A stretch of DNA of 33,239 bases, from positions 1-33,239 of the forward strand of contig SEDB01000004.1 in NCBI GenBank assembly GCA_004210715.1, in the 5' to 3' direction. This document shows, piece after piece, positions 1-9,122 of the stretch. The notes under the pieces are model-generated. The model was given only the letters and a program-made list of their open reading frames with translations, was not told the DNA's origin and ran no database searches. Source of the DNA: Pedobacter sp. (lineage in GTDB: Bacteria > Bacteroidota > Bacteroidia > Sphingobacteriales > Sphingobacteriaceae). A program made the position numbers and the translations under genes. Each line of letters starts with the position of its first letter. Within the stretch, counting starts at the first letter, position 1.

Positions 1-1952
1 ATCAATTTCTTTAGTACCGTCTTTGTAAGTGAATTCTACAATAATTGGCATCACTAAACCGCCTCTGTTACTAAAGCTTAACTCGTAAAGAAATTTATTT
101 GCGTACTTACCCTGATCAGTTTCCGGCACCACTTCGTACGGCATAGACATTTCGGTTTTTGTTGTTTTTGTGGTATCAACAGTTACTAATCCTCTGTCGT
201 ATTTGTAATAGAAATCCTGAGCCGCCGTGTTCTTATCAACATAGAAGCTGATTTTTTTGTCTTCACGGTTTCTGATTTTGGAAATATCATCAAAAGCGTT
301 CAACGAAGGTTTTTCAACTTTCACCATTCTTGATCTCGCCGCTGGTACATCTTTAGGGAAATCAGCTTTGGCAAACTTTACGCTATCCAATGCAATATCA
401 CAAGGATCAGTTCCATAAAACCAGCCTCTCCAAAACCAGTCTAAATCCTCGCCACTGGCATCTTCCATGGTACGGAAAAGATCTGCTGGTTCAGGATGTT
501 TGAAAGCCCATCTTCTTGAATATTCTTTGAATGCATAATCAAAAAGCTCTCTTCCCATAATGGTTTCACGGAGAATATTTAAACCTGTTGCTGGTTTAGA
601 ATAAGCATTCGGACCAAAACGAGCGATATTTTCCGAGTTAGTCATAATAGGTTCTAACTCATCTTTTGGCAATTTCATGTAATCAACAATGGTGTAAGCC
701 GGGCCTTTTTTGCTTGGGAATTTATTATCCCAAAGTTCCTCCGTTAAATATTCTACAAAAGAATTTAAACCTTCGTCCATCCAGGTCCACTGGCGCTCAT
801 CGCTGTTCACAATCATTGGGAAAAAGTTGTGTCCAACTTCGTGGATAATCACGCCCAGCATTCCGTTTTTAGTGCTTTCGCTATAAGTTCCATCAGCATC
901 TGTACGGCCATAGTTGAAACAAATCATCGGGTATTCCATTCCATTTGCCGCTTCGATACTTTGCGCTACCGGATATGGATAAGGAATGGTAAAATCTGAA
1001 TAAGTTTTGATGGTATGCGCTACAGCACGTGTAGAGAATTTGCTGTATAAATGATAAGCTTCTTTACCATAAAAACTCATACACATTACGGTATTATTAT
1101 TGGCTTGAATTTTCTGAGGCATGGCATCCCAAATAAATTTACGGGAAGAAGTCCAGGCGAAATCACGCACATTATTTGCATTAAAAACCCAGGTTTTTTT
1201 AGCTGTTGATTTTTTACCTTCCGCAGCAGTTGCTTCAGCAAGCGTTTGAATTTCTACAGGTGCAGTTGCTGTTTTTGCAATATTGTATCGGCTCAGTTGC
1301 GTTGGTGTTAACACAGCGCTGTAATTGATACACTCTCCTGTTGAACCCACCAAGTGATCAGCAGGAACAGTCATTTGCACTTTGAAATCGCCAAAAGTTA
1401 AAGCAAACTCTCCCCTACCGGTAAACTGATGATTTTGCCAGCCCTGAAAATCGCTATACACGCATAAGCGAGGGTACCATTGTGTCATCGTAAATAAGTA
1501 GTTTCCGTCTGCAGGGAAAAACTCATAACCACCACGACCGCCAACACTCATACGGTCAGAAATTTTATAATTCCAGTTAATATTAAATATATATTTTTGA
1601 CCTGTTCTTAAAGCTACCGGCAAATCTACCCGCATCATGGTTTTATTTACGGTATATTTATATAAGTGAGTGGATCTGGAGAATTATTGGTATAGGTAAT
1701 CGTTTCAGAACCTGTTAATAATAAATTTTTCTCATCCAGTTCGCATTTGATATTGTAATCAGCACGTTGTTGCCAGTATTTTACACCTGGCGCACCGCTT
1801 GCCGTACGTTGCTCGTTTGGCGTGGGTAAAATGGTGCCCAATTGTTCAAACTTGTTTCCGTGGTTGCTTCCAGGATTATTCTGAATGTTTTGTGCCATGG
1901 CTAAACCACCTGAAAAAAGTAGCAATCCGGTTAATGTAAACAGTTTATTCAT
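1..1952 (-). pseudogene. M1 family metallopeptidase, internally deleted and frameshifted; 3' end beyond window
   Basis: This encodes an exported zinc aminopeptidase of the M1 family. The N-terminus (MNKLFTLTGLLLFSGGLAMAQ) is a signal peptide and is followed by the start of the M1 beta domain. The first frame stops at 1647-1649 just after NNSPDPLTY. A second frame begins there with KYTVNKTMMRVDLP and stays open to base 1. That second frame carries a GAMEN-like NGMEYP exopeptidase motif and the zinc site HEVGH (829-843), followed 18 residues later by the third ligand in WMDEGLNSF. In family members as I remember them, several tens of residues (LWLQLD... onward) separate the two joined motifs. 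The join therefore looks like an out-of-frame internal deletion rather than a single-base slip. The carboxy end lies outside the window. The gene sits 17 bases after the HupE-like gene, suggesting one transcript. A sequencing or assembly error remains possible. Confidence 0.85.
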
Positions 1953-1969
1953 GATTCTTAGTTAGTTTC

Positions 1970-2554
1970 TTAAAAAGGTATTCTCTCTAAAGCCATTTTT
2001 AAAGCCAGGCTAAATACGGCTGCCGAAATAAACAACACCCAACTTAGGCGTTTGATTCGGGTATAGTTAAAAATAATAAAAGTGATGATCAAAATAATTA
2101 AAACCATAAAAACCTGTCCGGCTTCCAAGCCAACATTAAAGCCAAACAAACCCCAGCCAATGTTCTGATCTTTTGCCAGCATCATCCTAATGGAATTTGC
2201 GAAACCCATTCCGTGGATTAATCCAAAACCTAAAGCCAAAAAGTAGTTTATTTTGACCGATTTCATCGAGAAATTCCTTCTAAATAAATTACTCACCGCG
2301 GTAATTACAATGGTACAGGGAATTAAAAATTCCACCCATTTACTATCAAAACGAATCACATCCATCACGCTTAAAAGCAAAGTTAATGAATGGCCGATGG
2401 TAAAAGCCGTTACCAAAATTAATACCTGTTTTAAATTGGTGTAACTGTATATAGCTACCAGGGCCAAAATAAAGAGTTGATGATCTAAAGCATCTGTACT
2501 GATAATATGCTCCCAACCTAACTTAAAGTAGAAAATAAAATCCTGTAAAGGCAT
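1970..2554 (-). CDS. HupE/UreJ family membrane protein
   Basis: This 194-residue integral membrane protein belongs to the HupE/UreJ_2 family, whose relatives are linked to nickel or cobalt handling near hydrogenase and urease genes. Family marks are visible in order: GWEHIISTDALDHQLF (GxxH...DH, residues about 13-28), TIGHSLTLL (about 52-60), GLIHGMGFA (about 112-120) and FNVGLEAGQ (about 139-147). About six hydrophobic segments are present. The histidine and acidic residues inside the membrane segments could bind metal. It lies directly upstream of the M1 peptidase gene and diverges from a DUF6702 gene. I recall these three families as frequent neighbours in Bacteroidota, so a shared role is likely. 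The substrate is unknown, and no urease or hydrogenase gene is visible here. Confidence 0.85.
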   Translation of the reverse strand: MPLQDFIFYFKLGWEHIISTDALDHQLFILALVAIYSYTNLKQVLILVTAFTIGHSLTLLLSVMDVIRFDSKWVEFLIPCTIVITAVSNLFRRNFSMKSVKINYFLALGFGLIHGMGFANSIRMMLAKDQNIGWGLFGFNVGLEAGQVFMVLIILIITFIIFNYTRIKRLSWVLFISAAVFSLALKMALERIPF

Positions 2555-2773
2555 GAATAATGTTAAAATAAAACGGGATGTGATTTTTTAAAGCTTAAAA
2601 TTAAATTAATAATTCTAAAAACTGATAATTTAACATGAATATCAGTCAATTTACTGAAAATGTTACTGTTGTAGCAATAAGACTTGACGTTAAATTTCAC
2701 ATTATTCCATTTTGCTGTCTAAAATCTTAGCTAGAAGATAAAATCCGCGAAAAATTTGCAAAAATTTTAATTG

Positions 2774-2781
2774 TAACTTTG
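2774..2781 (+). promoter_or_regulatory. Candidate Bacteroidota -7 box (TAACTTTG)
   Basis: TAACTTTG matches the Bacteroidota -7 consensus TAnnTTTG. A TTTG lies upstream at 2755-2758, but the 15-base gap is shorter than the usual 19-21. The box is 37 bases before the chosen start of the DUF6702 gene. It also argues for that downstream start, because the ORF-track start at 2789 would leave almost no leader. Confidence 0.45.
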
Positions 2782-2818
2782 GGCATTATTGTTTTCAGAT
2801 TCAATCAAAATATCGATA

Positions 2819-3325
2819 ATGAAAAAGGTGAAATTCTTAATGTGGTTATTTTTATGTATCTGTTTTACTGTTTCAGCAGGAACAAAACATCCCTTGCATG
2901 TGAGCACTACCGAGGTAAATTTCAATCAGAAGGACAAAACTTTAGAAATCAGTTGCAGAATTTTCTCAGATGACTTTGAATCTATTTTAGCAAAAACATA
3001 CAAGCAAAAAACAGACCTTTCCAATCCAGGGATGAAAGCTGCGATGGACGAAATCGTTAAAAAATATATTGTTTCTCATTTACAAATTAAGGCGAATGGC
3101 AAACCTGTTGCAATGAAATACATTGGCTTTGAAATAGATCACGAAGCCACAAATATTTACCTGGAAGTTGAAAAAATTTCAAGCTTCAAGGCGGTAGAAA
3201 TTACGAATACCATTCTCTACGATCTGTTTGATGATCAGATGAGTATTGTACATGTGGTTAAAGCCCAAGCACGTAAAAGCACGAAAATTCTTTTTCCAGA
3301 TAAGAAGTTCGCTACAAACTTTTAA
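2819..3325 (+). CDS. DUF6702 family exported protein
   Basis: This encodes a 168-residue exported protein of the DUF6702 family, whose function is not established. I chose the ATG at 2819 because it puts a clean signal peptide at the amino end (MKKVKFLMWLFLCICFTVSAG). The longer frame from 2789 adds ten unlikely residues before it. The mature part (KHPLHVSTTEVNFNQKDKTLEIS and later LYDLFDDQMSIVHV) looks like a beta-rich periplasmic domain. It diverges from the HupE-like and M1 peptidase genes, with about 260 bases between the start codons to hold both promoters. The co-location suggests a common periplasmic process, but that is inference. Confidence 0.8.
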   Translation: MKKVKFLMWLFLCICFTVSAGTKHPLHVSTTEVNFNQKDKTLEISCRIFSDDFESILAKTYKQKTDLSNPGMKAAMDEIVKKYIVSHLQIKANGKPVAMKYIGFEIDHEATNIYLEVEKISSFKAVEITNTILYDLFDDQMSIVHVVKAQARKSTKILFPDKKFATNF

Positions 3326-3459
3326 TTGTAATTTTTGTATTAGATATTAAATTGATGTTAAAATACCGCTAGTTTTAATATCCCGTTAATAAAGAGTTCA
3401 CTCTGCTGGGAAATTGTAAATAATCTTAGTTATACATTGCCCTATTGTTTAAATAAGTT

Positions 3460-4725
3460 ATGCATTTAATCATATTCTCCTCTGTTTTAACACCAAGAAT
3501 AAAATATATCTTCAATTTTATTTTTAAGGATATACTCAAAACCGAAGTTGAGTTTACCGGGAATGCCCAATACTTTTTGCAAAGCGAGCAGGTTAAAATC
3601 AGTTATGGCGAAAAACCACTTGATGATGAGATTTTCTTTAAAAGTAGTTCGATTCTTTTTTCCAACAAACTTGATGAGATTACCTTTAAAACCACCTTAT
3701 TCGGCGAATACGATGTTCCTTTTCCTGTAGAAAAATCGCCTTTACCTTTTGATGTTTTTGCAGCTTCTTTTTTCATCGTAACCCGTTACGAGGAATACCT
3801 CCATCAGAAAAAGGATGAGGATTTCAAAGCAAATAAAAGTTATCAATACAAATGGAAGATATTAGAAAGACCAATTATTGATGAGTGGGCGCTGCTGATC
3901 AAAAACATGATCCACAAAAAATATCCAAAATTTAAATTTCACGATAAACGGTTTGTTAATCAGCCAGGCATTAATTTTAGCATTACCCCAAATGTGCCAG
4001 ATGGTTTTTTAAGCAAAACAAAATTCCTTTTCAGCTCGGTTTTTAACAAAGAGAATAACTTTTTAAGTTCAAAATTCGATCTGTTGACTGGAATGGGAGT
4101 CAGTAATGAAACGGTATTAGCAGATTTGAACGGCAATTTCGAGAAAAGACAAATCAATCCCTTATTCTTTATCAATTTCCCAAATGTTCCTGACAACTAT
4201 ATTAAAGTGAATGGCGTTTCCAGAACTTTAGCGAGCAAAAATGTTGGTTTACTGCGGCCATGTGCGAGTGACAAGGAGAAGATAAAGGAGATTAAAACAG
4301 GCTTATCAAAACTGAAAAAGATATTGCCAGAACAAATAAATGTGAGCAGTCAGCAACTGGATGTACTAAAATTCCCGATTTGTTACCTCAACTTATTGAA
4401 CTCAGGTATTACAACCGATTATTCGATGGGCTATCCTGATCACCCTGGTTTTAGGGCCGGTACTTGTACGCCATTTAACTGGTACGATTTGCAGCTTGAA
4501 AAAGTAACGCCTTTATTGGTTTATTCCTACTGCCAAAACGATGGTACGCTTCAGCACCTCACAGCTGAAACCATTCATCATTCATTAAAAGATTATATAG
4601 ACGCTGTTAAATTTGTAAACGGATATTTCCTGAGCAATTGGCAGCTCCGTAGCCTTTCAAGTCATCTAAAATACAAAAAGCTAAAACTTGCTTTTGATGA
4701 AATGAACCGCTACGCAGGGAATTAA
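3460..4725 (+). CDS. Polysaccharide deacetylase-like protein (DUF7033 type), probably non-catalytic
   Basis: This 421-residue protein resembles Bacteroidota proteins with a DUF7033-type amino domain followed by a polysaccharide deacetylase (NodB-like) fold. The amino half contains the family segment SFFIVTRYEEYLHQKKDE (about residues 103-120). The carboxy half has the characteristic SMGYPDHPGFRAGTCTPF. Where active relatives carry the metal-binding start of the deacetylase domain (roughly TxDxD), this protein reads NFSITPNVPDGF, without the paired aspartates. I therefore infer a degenerate or non-enzymatic member. No signal peptide is evident. The gene ends overlapping the GH172 gene by four bases in convergent orientation, so the two stop regions are shared. 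Confidence 0.7.
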   Translation: MHLIIFSSVLTPRIKYIFNFIFKDILKTEVEFTGNAQYFLQSEQVKISYGEKPLDDEIFFKSSSILFSNKLDEITFKTTLFGEYDVPFPVEKSPLPFDVFAASFFIVTRYEEYLHQKKDEDFKANKSYQYKWKILERPIIDEWALLIKNMIHKKYPKFKFHDKRFVNQPGINFSITPNVPDGFLSKTKFLFSSVFNKENNFLSSKFDLLTGMGVSNETVLADLNGNFEKRQINPLFFINFPNVPDNYIKVNGVSRTLASKNVGLLRPCASDKEKIKEIKTGLSKLKKILPEQINVSSQQLDVLKFPICYLNLLNSGITTDYSMGYPDHPGFRAGTCTPFNWYDLQLEKVTPLLVYSYCQNDGTLQHLTAETIHHSLKDYIDAVKFVNGYFLSNWQLRSLSSHLKYKKLKLAFDEMNRYAGN

Positions 4726-6659
4726 AGTGTATTTTTTACCAATATCAATCGGCCAATATTTACACGATTTTTGTCTTTATTATTCTTAAAATGCATCGTA
4801 ATGGTATTTCTAAATTCATTAATATCCACATCACATAGAAACATTTTCTTTTTAGCTTCCTTTTGTGCGCTGTAAAATGAGATGGGTTCACTGATTTTGG
4901 TTTGTCGTTGCCAGAAGGTAATTTCAGCTCCGTCAGATGCTGTTTCCAAATCTGCATACAGCTTATATTTCCCGTTCGGAATGTCCTGTAAATCGATGCG
5001 GATTTGCGCACCATTTTTCCCAATGAAGTTATTCCCGTCAATAGTAGCCTGACCATTGAAACTCAAACTCATTAATTGCGGATAAATCATCATGGTATCC
5101 GGAACAAAAACAGTTGTATTTTTATCATCAGGCAATTGCGATGTAGAAATCAATTTATCCGCATAATAAAAGGCAACAGAAGTGTAATCGGCAGGTTTAT
5201 TATTTTGCTCTGGCCCATATTCAATGGTATGTAAAATACTATTTAGAAAAGGCATTTTATCGTTCAAAAACAGTCTATACCCGCCAGTTCGGCTAAAAGG
5301 GAGCGAATAATCCAATGAGCCGTGGAGTGGTAAACTCATTTTGCGGTCCCAACGATCGAGCAATGCATACCAGCCTCCGTTAAAATAATCTTCAGATCCG
5401 GTTCCATGTATGGTCATTTTGCCATCAATTGCGGTGTAATCATCGCCTTCAAAAAACAAAGTCATGCCTGGATTTAATCCCTGAGCCTGCAAAATTGTAC
5501 CCACATAATGTCCTCTACCTTCTCCTTGCAAAAAAACGTGTGGTTTACCCAAGGCGGCATTTTTATCGCTATTCCAGAAAGTATAAAACTTTCCTTCCGT
5601 TTTTGGATTGCGTGGTAATGGTGCAAAAAACCATCTTGCTTTAATTTTTAACGGTTCTGCATGCCTATTGGGGATTCCTTTTCGATAAATCAATTCTACT
5701 TTGGCACTTTTTTCAAACGGCATCGGAAAGTAGTTATAATTGATGTTGTTTGCGGTGCCGCTTAACAAACTTTGCATAGAAACTTTACCGAAAGCATAAC
5801 CAAAAAAATCAGCCAATGGCAGGTAAACTGCTGGCTGGCTTTCGTCATCCCAGGTTATTTTAATATCAATCAACTTTTCTAATCCCTCAAACTGTTTAGC
5901 ATTTTCGATTTCAAAACCCAAAAACCGGCCAGGTTTTGTAACGCTGACTAAAGCTAAATTTTCTCCTGGCACTATACTTTTTTCAACAGCAATAGTTTCT
6001 ATTCCTGAAGCAGAAAGAATATTTTTTTTGATGTCTATCCATGATGAACTTACCTGTGATAATGCTGCTTTTTCTTCCTCAGATAAATTGTTGTTAAAGG
6101 TTTTTACGCTGGCATTTTTACCGAAATTACGATACTGAATTTGATAAAATTCTAATTTCTTCCCCCTGAAAACAACTTTGCATCCATTTTTAAATGGGAT
6201 AGGGAAATAACAAAAATATCCACCTACCTGGTTGCCACAAAGCGGCAAATTGAAGGGATAAACCTTACCCGAAAATAAATCGGAGAAATTTATAGAATAG
6301 GATGGCTTTTTACTCCCATCAAAATAGAAATCGATAATATCATTTGTGGGCGTGGGTGTCCATATTCGATTAATCACTCCTGCGCCTTTATCTTCGAAAA
6401 TAACTAAGCTGCTATCTGGATTTTTTCTGATAAAAGAATACTTTCCGCTAAAACCATCATCGTTATTTCCTGTTGTATCATAAGAAGAAAACTGCTTTAA
6501 AACAGCATCAGTATACTTTGGAAGATTTGAAATGGTTGTCATCGATTCCAATTCTGATTTTATACTTACAGGATTTTTTTGCCCAAAAGCAATACTGGAA
6601 ATCGCAACCATTGCAAAGCAATTAAGGGATACAGCTTTGATAAACTTAATGTAGCTCAT
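4722..6659 (-). CDS. Glycoside hydrolase family 172-type protein (DUF2961)
   Basis: This encodes a 645-residue exported protein of the DUF2961 family, now classed as GH172. Characterised members act on fructo- or arabinofuranosides. A signal peptide (FIKAVSLNCFAMVAISSIAFG) precedes the two jelly-roll halves of the family. Diagnostic strings are DKGAGVINRIWTPTPTND (about 92-109) and the active-site region GTGSEDYFNGGWYALLDRWD (about 402-421). A carboxy tail of about 120 residues (NGKYKLYADLETASDGAEI) looks like a beta-sandwich extension. The substrate cannot be read from sequence. No SusC/SusD pair lies nearby, so this does not look like a full polysaccharide utilisation locus. The gene is transcribed divergently from upp. 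Confidence 0.85.
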   Translation of the reverse strand: MSYIKFIKAVSLNCFAMVAISSIAFGQKNPVSIKSELESMTTISNLPKYTDAVLKQFSSYDTTGNNDDGFSGKYSFIRKNPDSSLVIFEDKGAGVINRIWTPTPTNDIIDFYFDGSKKPSYSINFSDLFSGKVYPFNLPLCGNQVGGYFCYFPIPFKNGCKVVFRGKKLEFYQIQYRNFGKNASVKTFNNNLSEEEKAALSQVSSSWIDIKKNILSASGIETIAVEKSIVPGENLALVSVTKPGRFLGFEIENAKQFEGLEKLIDIKITWDDESQPAVYLPLADFFGYAFGKVSMQSLLSGTANNINYNYFPMPFEKSAKVELIYRKGIPNRHAEPLKIKARWFFAPLPRNPKTEGKFYTFWNSDKNAALGKPHVFLQGEGRGHYVGTILQAQGLNPGMTLFFEGDDYTAIDGKMTIHGTGSEDYFNGGWYALLDRWDRKMSLPLHGSLDYSLPFSRTGGYRLFLNDKMPFLNSILHTIEYGPEQNNKPADYTSVAFYYADKLISTSQLPDDKNTTVFVPDTMMIYPQLMSLSFNGQATIDGNNFIGKNGAQIRIDLQDIPNGKYKLYADLETASDGAEITFWQRQTKISEPISFYSAQKEAKKKMFLCDVDINEFRNTITMHFKNNKDKNRVNIGRLILVKNTL

Positions 6660-6717
6660 AATAGGTATTAAGGATTTATATTTGGTTAGGAAGGCAACTA
6701 ATACGATTTAGCTGAGC

Positions 6718-6725
6718 CAAAACTA
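6718..6725 (-). promoter_or_regulatory. Candidate -7 box (TAGTTTTG) for the GH172 gene
   Basis: On the minus strand this reads TAGTTTTG, matching TAnnTTTG, about 58 bases before the GH172 start codon. No TTTG is seen at the expected -33 distance, so the call rests on the -7 box and position only. Confidence 0.35.
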
Positions 6726-6836
6726 AAGTAAATATTATTTTTAAGCTACCATAAATATCTATAAAGTTGTTACTTACTCTCAACCCAAAACAGTAATTTA
6801 GACCTCATGGGCCTGGCCTTTATAAAACAATAAAAC

Positions 6837-7484
6837 ATGATGATTTTCGACCTGAGCAAAATTAAATCCATTGCCAATACTTTTATCTCCGAAATGAGGG
6901 ATGAGAACATCCAAAAGGATTCCATGCGTTTTAGAAAAAATCTGGAACGTGTAGGAGAGTTTTTTGCGTATGAGATCAGTAAATCCCTCGCTTATGTAAG
7001 CCGTGAAGTAACTACCCCGCTAGGCGTTTCGCAATGTGAAGTTCTGGAACAACAGCCAGTTTTAGCTACCATTTTAAGAGCAGGATTGCCTTTACAGCAG
7101 GGCTTATTGAACATATTCGATAAATCTGAGTGCTGTTTTATTTCGGCTTACCGTAAAGTTAAAAAAAGCGGCGACTTTGTGATTCAGATGGATTACATTT
7201 CTTCGCCGGATTTAGACGGAAAAGTTTTGATTATGGCCGACCCCATGCTGGCTACAGGCCAAAGCATGGTAATGTGTTGCAAAGAGTTGATGAACAGATA
7301 TAAAATAGCCGAACTGCATATTGTAGCAGCCATTGCAAGCACAGAAGGTATAGCACATGTAAAGGCAAACCTGCCTAAAGCAAAGCTATGGCTTGGTGCT
7401 ATCGATGAAGAAATGACCAGCAAATCATACATCGTTCCGGGTTTAGGCGATGCCGGTGATTTAGCGTATGGTGAAAAAGTGTAA
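6837..7484 (+). CDS. upp: Uracil phosphoribosyltransferase
   Basis: This cytoplasmic salvage enzyme makes UMP from uracil and PRPP. The 215-residue length is normal for the family. Visible marks are LATILRAGLPLQQG (about 76-89), the PRPP-binding loop ADPMLATGQSMV with D135, and the carboxy-terminal uracil-binding motif YIVPGLGDAGDLAYG, with L where many homologues have R. The start could be either of two adjacent ATG codons (6837 or 6840). A phosphatase-like gene follows after 15 bases and a YjjG-type nucleotidase after that, so the three probably share a transcript. Confidence in function is high. Confidence 0.92.
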   Translation: MMIFDLSKIKSIANTFISEMRDENIQKDSMRFRKNLERVGEFFAYEISKSLAYVSREVTTPLGVSQCEVLEQQPVLATILRAGLPLQQGLLNIFDKSECCFISAYRKVKKSGDFVIQMDYISSPDLDGKVLIMADPMLATGQSMVMCCKELMNRYKIAELHIVAAIASTEGIAHVKANLPKAKLWLGAIDEEMTSKSYIVPGLGDAGDLAYGEKV

Positions 7485-7499
7485 ATAGCTAAAATCTTA

Positions 7500-7817
7500 A
7501 TGAATATTCTTTTCGTTTGCAGTAGAAATAAATGGAGAAGTGCTACTGCTGAAACCATCTATAAAAACCATCCCGAACATCAGGTTCGTTCGGCAGGCAC
7601 CGAACCCTCTGCAAGAATTAAACTAAATTCAAAATATATTATCTGGGCCGATCTTATTTTTGTGATGGAGAAAAAACACAAGCAAAGGATGGCTGAAAAA
7701 TTTAGTGAAGAAATTACAGATAAGGAAATTGTTATCCTCGATATTCCAGATGATTATCAATACATGGACAAAGAGCTCATTGAAGAATTAAATTCCAAAA
7801 CCTCTGATTACTTATAA
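7500..7817 (+). CDS. Low-molecular-weight protein tyrosine phosphatase-like protein
   Basis: This small 105-residue protein has the phosphate-binding loop CSRNKWRS at its amino end (C7, R13), matching the CxxNxxRS of low-molecular-weight tyrosine phosphatases. The segment IVILDIPDDYQYMD (about 77-90) supplies an aspartate where the family's general acid lies. Members of this short subfamily are around 105-110 residues, shorter than classical LMW-PTPs at about 150, so it is not truncated. It follows upp by 15 bases. Its substrate is unknown. An arsenate-reductase-like role is less likely, because no second redox cysteine is seen. Confidence 0.8.
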   Translation: MNILFVCSRNKWRSATAETIYKNHPEHQVRSAGTEPSARIKLNSKYIIWADLIFVMEKKHKQRMAEKFSEEITDKEIVILDIPDDYQYMDKELIEELNSKTSDYL

Positions 7818-7833
7818 ATCTGGAACATTAGCC

Positions 7834-7841
7834 TACATTTG
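7834..7841 (+). promoter_or_regulatory. Candidate -7 box (TACATTTG) upstream of yjjG
   Basis: TACATTTG fits TAnnTTTG exactly and lies 15 bases before the yjjG start codon, implying a very short leader. No TTTG is present at the usual -33 spacing. It suggests yjjG can be transcribed separately from upp. Confidence 0.45.
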
Positions 7842-7856
7842 TAAAAATCATTACCA

Positions 7857-8546
7857 ATGAAAAAACACATCTTTTTCGACCTCGATCATACCATTTGGGA
7901 TTTCGATCGCAATGCCGAAGAAACACTTAATGAACTTTATCACACCTATAAATTAAATGAGCTTGGCTTAAATTCTTGTGCCGATTTCATTTTGAAATAC
8001 ACGGAGAACAACCATCAACTTTGGGCAGATTACCATTTGGGAAAAATCACAAAAGATTTTTTGAGGGCAGAACGTTTCAGTAAAACATTTATTCAATTGG
8101 GTATCCATCCAGATTCGGTACCAAACCAGTTTGAAGATGATTACGTAAGTATTTCGCCAACAAAAACAAATCTTTTTGAAGCTGCAGAAGATGTGTTAAC
8201 TTACCTTCAACAAAAATATACCCTGCACATTATTTCTAACGGATTTAAGGAAACTACATTAACCAAAATGAATTTATCGAACTTAAATCCATATTTTGAA
8301 AATGTAATTATCTCTGAAGATGTTGGCGTGAACAAGCCAAACCCTATTATTTTCGAATATGCACTGGATAAAGCACAAGCATCAAAAGAAGAAAGTATTA
8401 TGATTGGCGATAGTTTGGAAGCTGATATTTATGGCGCATTAAACTTTGGTATGGAAGCCATTTTCTTCAATCCACTGGAGAAAGAAAAACCTGCAGATGT
8501 GAAAAATCAAATCACACACCTGAAAGAACTTTTACAACTATTCTAA
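7857..8546 (+). CDS. yjjG: YjjG family noncanonical pyrimidine nucleotidase (HAD superfamily)
   Basis: This 229-residue HAD-superfamily 5'-nucleotidase is similar to E. coli YjjG, which dephosphorylates noncanonical pyrimidine nucleotides and so limits their entry into DNA. HAD motif I is FFDLDHTIWDF (D8, D10), motif II IISNGF (about 124), motif III the lysine in GVNKPNP (about 158), and motif IV IMIGDSLEADIYGA (about 181-194). The length is normal. It stands 39 bases after the phosphatase gene and 21 bases before the DinB-like gene. The nearby upp gene fits a pyrimidine salvage and sanitation context. Confidence 0.88.
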   Translation: MKKHIFFDLDHTIWDFDRNAEETLNELYHTYKLNELGLNSCADFILKYTENNHQLWADYHLGKITKDFLRAERFSKTFIQLGIHPDSVPNQFEDDYVSISPTKTNLFEAAEDVLTYLQQKYTLHIISNGFKETTLTKMNLSNLNPYFENVIISEDVGVNKPNPIIFEYALDKAQASKEESIMIGDSLEADIYGALNFGMEAIFFNPLEKEKPADVKNQITHLKELLQLF

Positions 8547-8567
8547 TTGTTATTCTATCTTTATAAA

Positions 8568-9086
8568 ATGACTCCTGCCAAAGTAAAAGCTTCTATACAT
8601 AAAATTGTTGATGCCTACAAAGCCAAACTTTCTCAATACAATGAAGAAACTTTTCAGGTTACGCCACCAATTGATGGCTGGAGTTATAGCGAGGTTTATT
8701 CGCATATTTTTGATGCAAGTTTACTCTCATTAATTGCGATGCAAAATTGCATTAATGGCAAAGGCGAAGATCAGCCTACTCATTTTATGGTTAAAGTGAT
8801 ACTGTTTCTTGGCGCATTTCCGCCAGCACAAAAATATAAAGTGCCAAAACGAATGGTAGACCGCGTAAAAAAAATAACCAAAGCCGAAGCCCTTGATTTT
8901 ATTCTAGAATTTGAGCAATCTTTAGCAGATATCTTTCCATCTATCTCTGGAGCTGATAAAAAAATTAAGACTAAACACCCTCGCCTGGGTTATCTAAATG
9001 CTAAACAATGGCTTCGTTTTATTGAAATCCACCTTAAACATCATCTAAAACAATTAATCAGGATAGAAGACAGTTTTCAGCGTTAA
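8568..9086 (+). CDS. DinB family protein
   Basis: This 172-residue protein resembles the DinB/YfiT-like four-helix superfamily, which includes metal-dependent thiol transferases. Relevant segments are PIDGWSYSEVYSHIFDAS (about 35-52), with a histidine in the usual first metal position, and RFIEIHLKHHLKQLIRIED near the carboxy end, with the HxxHH-type pattern that completes the site. The ORF track begins at a TTG (8547). I prefer the ATG at 8568, which leaves 21 bases after yjjG and removes a poorly conserved extension. The substrate is unknown. Confidence 0.7.
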   Translation: MTPAKVKASIHKIVDAYKAKLSQYNEETFQVTPPIDGWSYSEVYSHIFDASLLSLIAMQNCINGKGEDQPTHFMVKVILFLGAFPPAQKYKVPKRMVDRVKKITKAEALDFILEFEQSLADIFPSISGADKKIKTKHPRLGYLNAKQWLRFIEIHLKHHLKQLIRIEDSFQR

Positions 9087-9122
9087 AATTATTTTCTCAT
9101 CTTTGAATAAACGACACGCTTT

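Noticed and set aside
666-848. Plus-strand 60-residue ORF
   Set aside because: It lies antisense to the zinc-site region of the M1 peptidase, and its translation shows no signal or domain.
2555-2773. tRNA or structured RNA in the DUF6702/HupE divergent gap
   Set aside because: No cloverleaf arms or TTCGA loop were found; the sequence is AT-rich promoter-like DNA.
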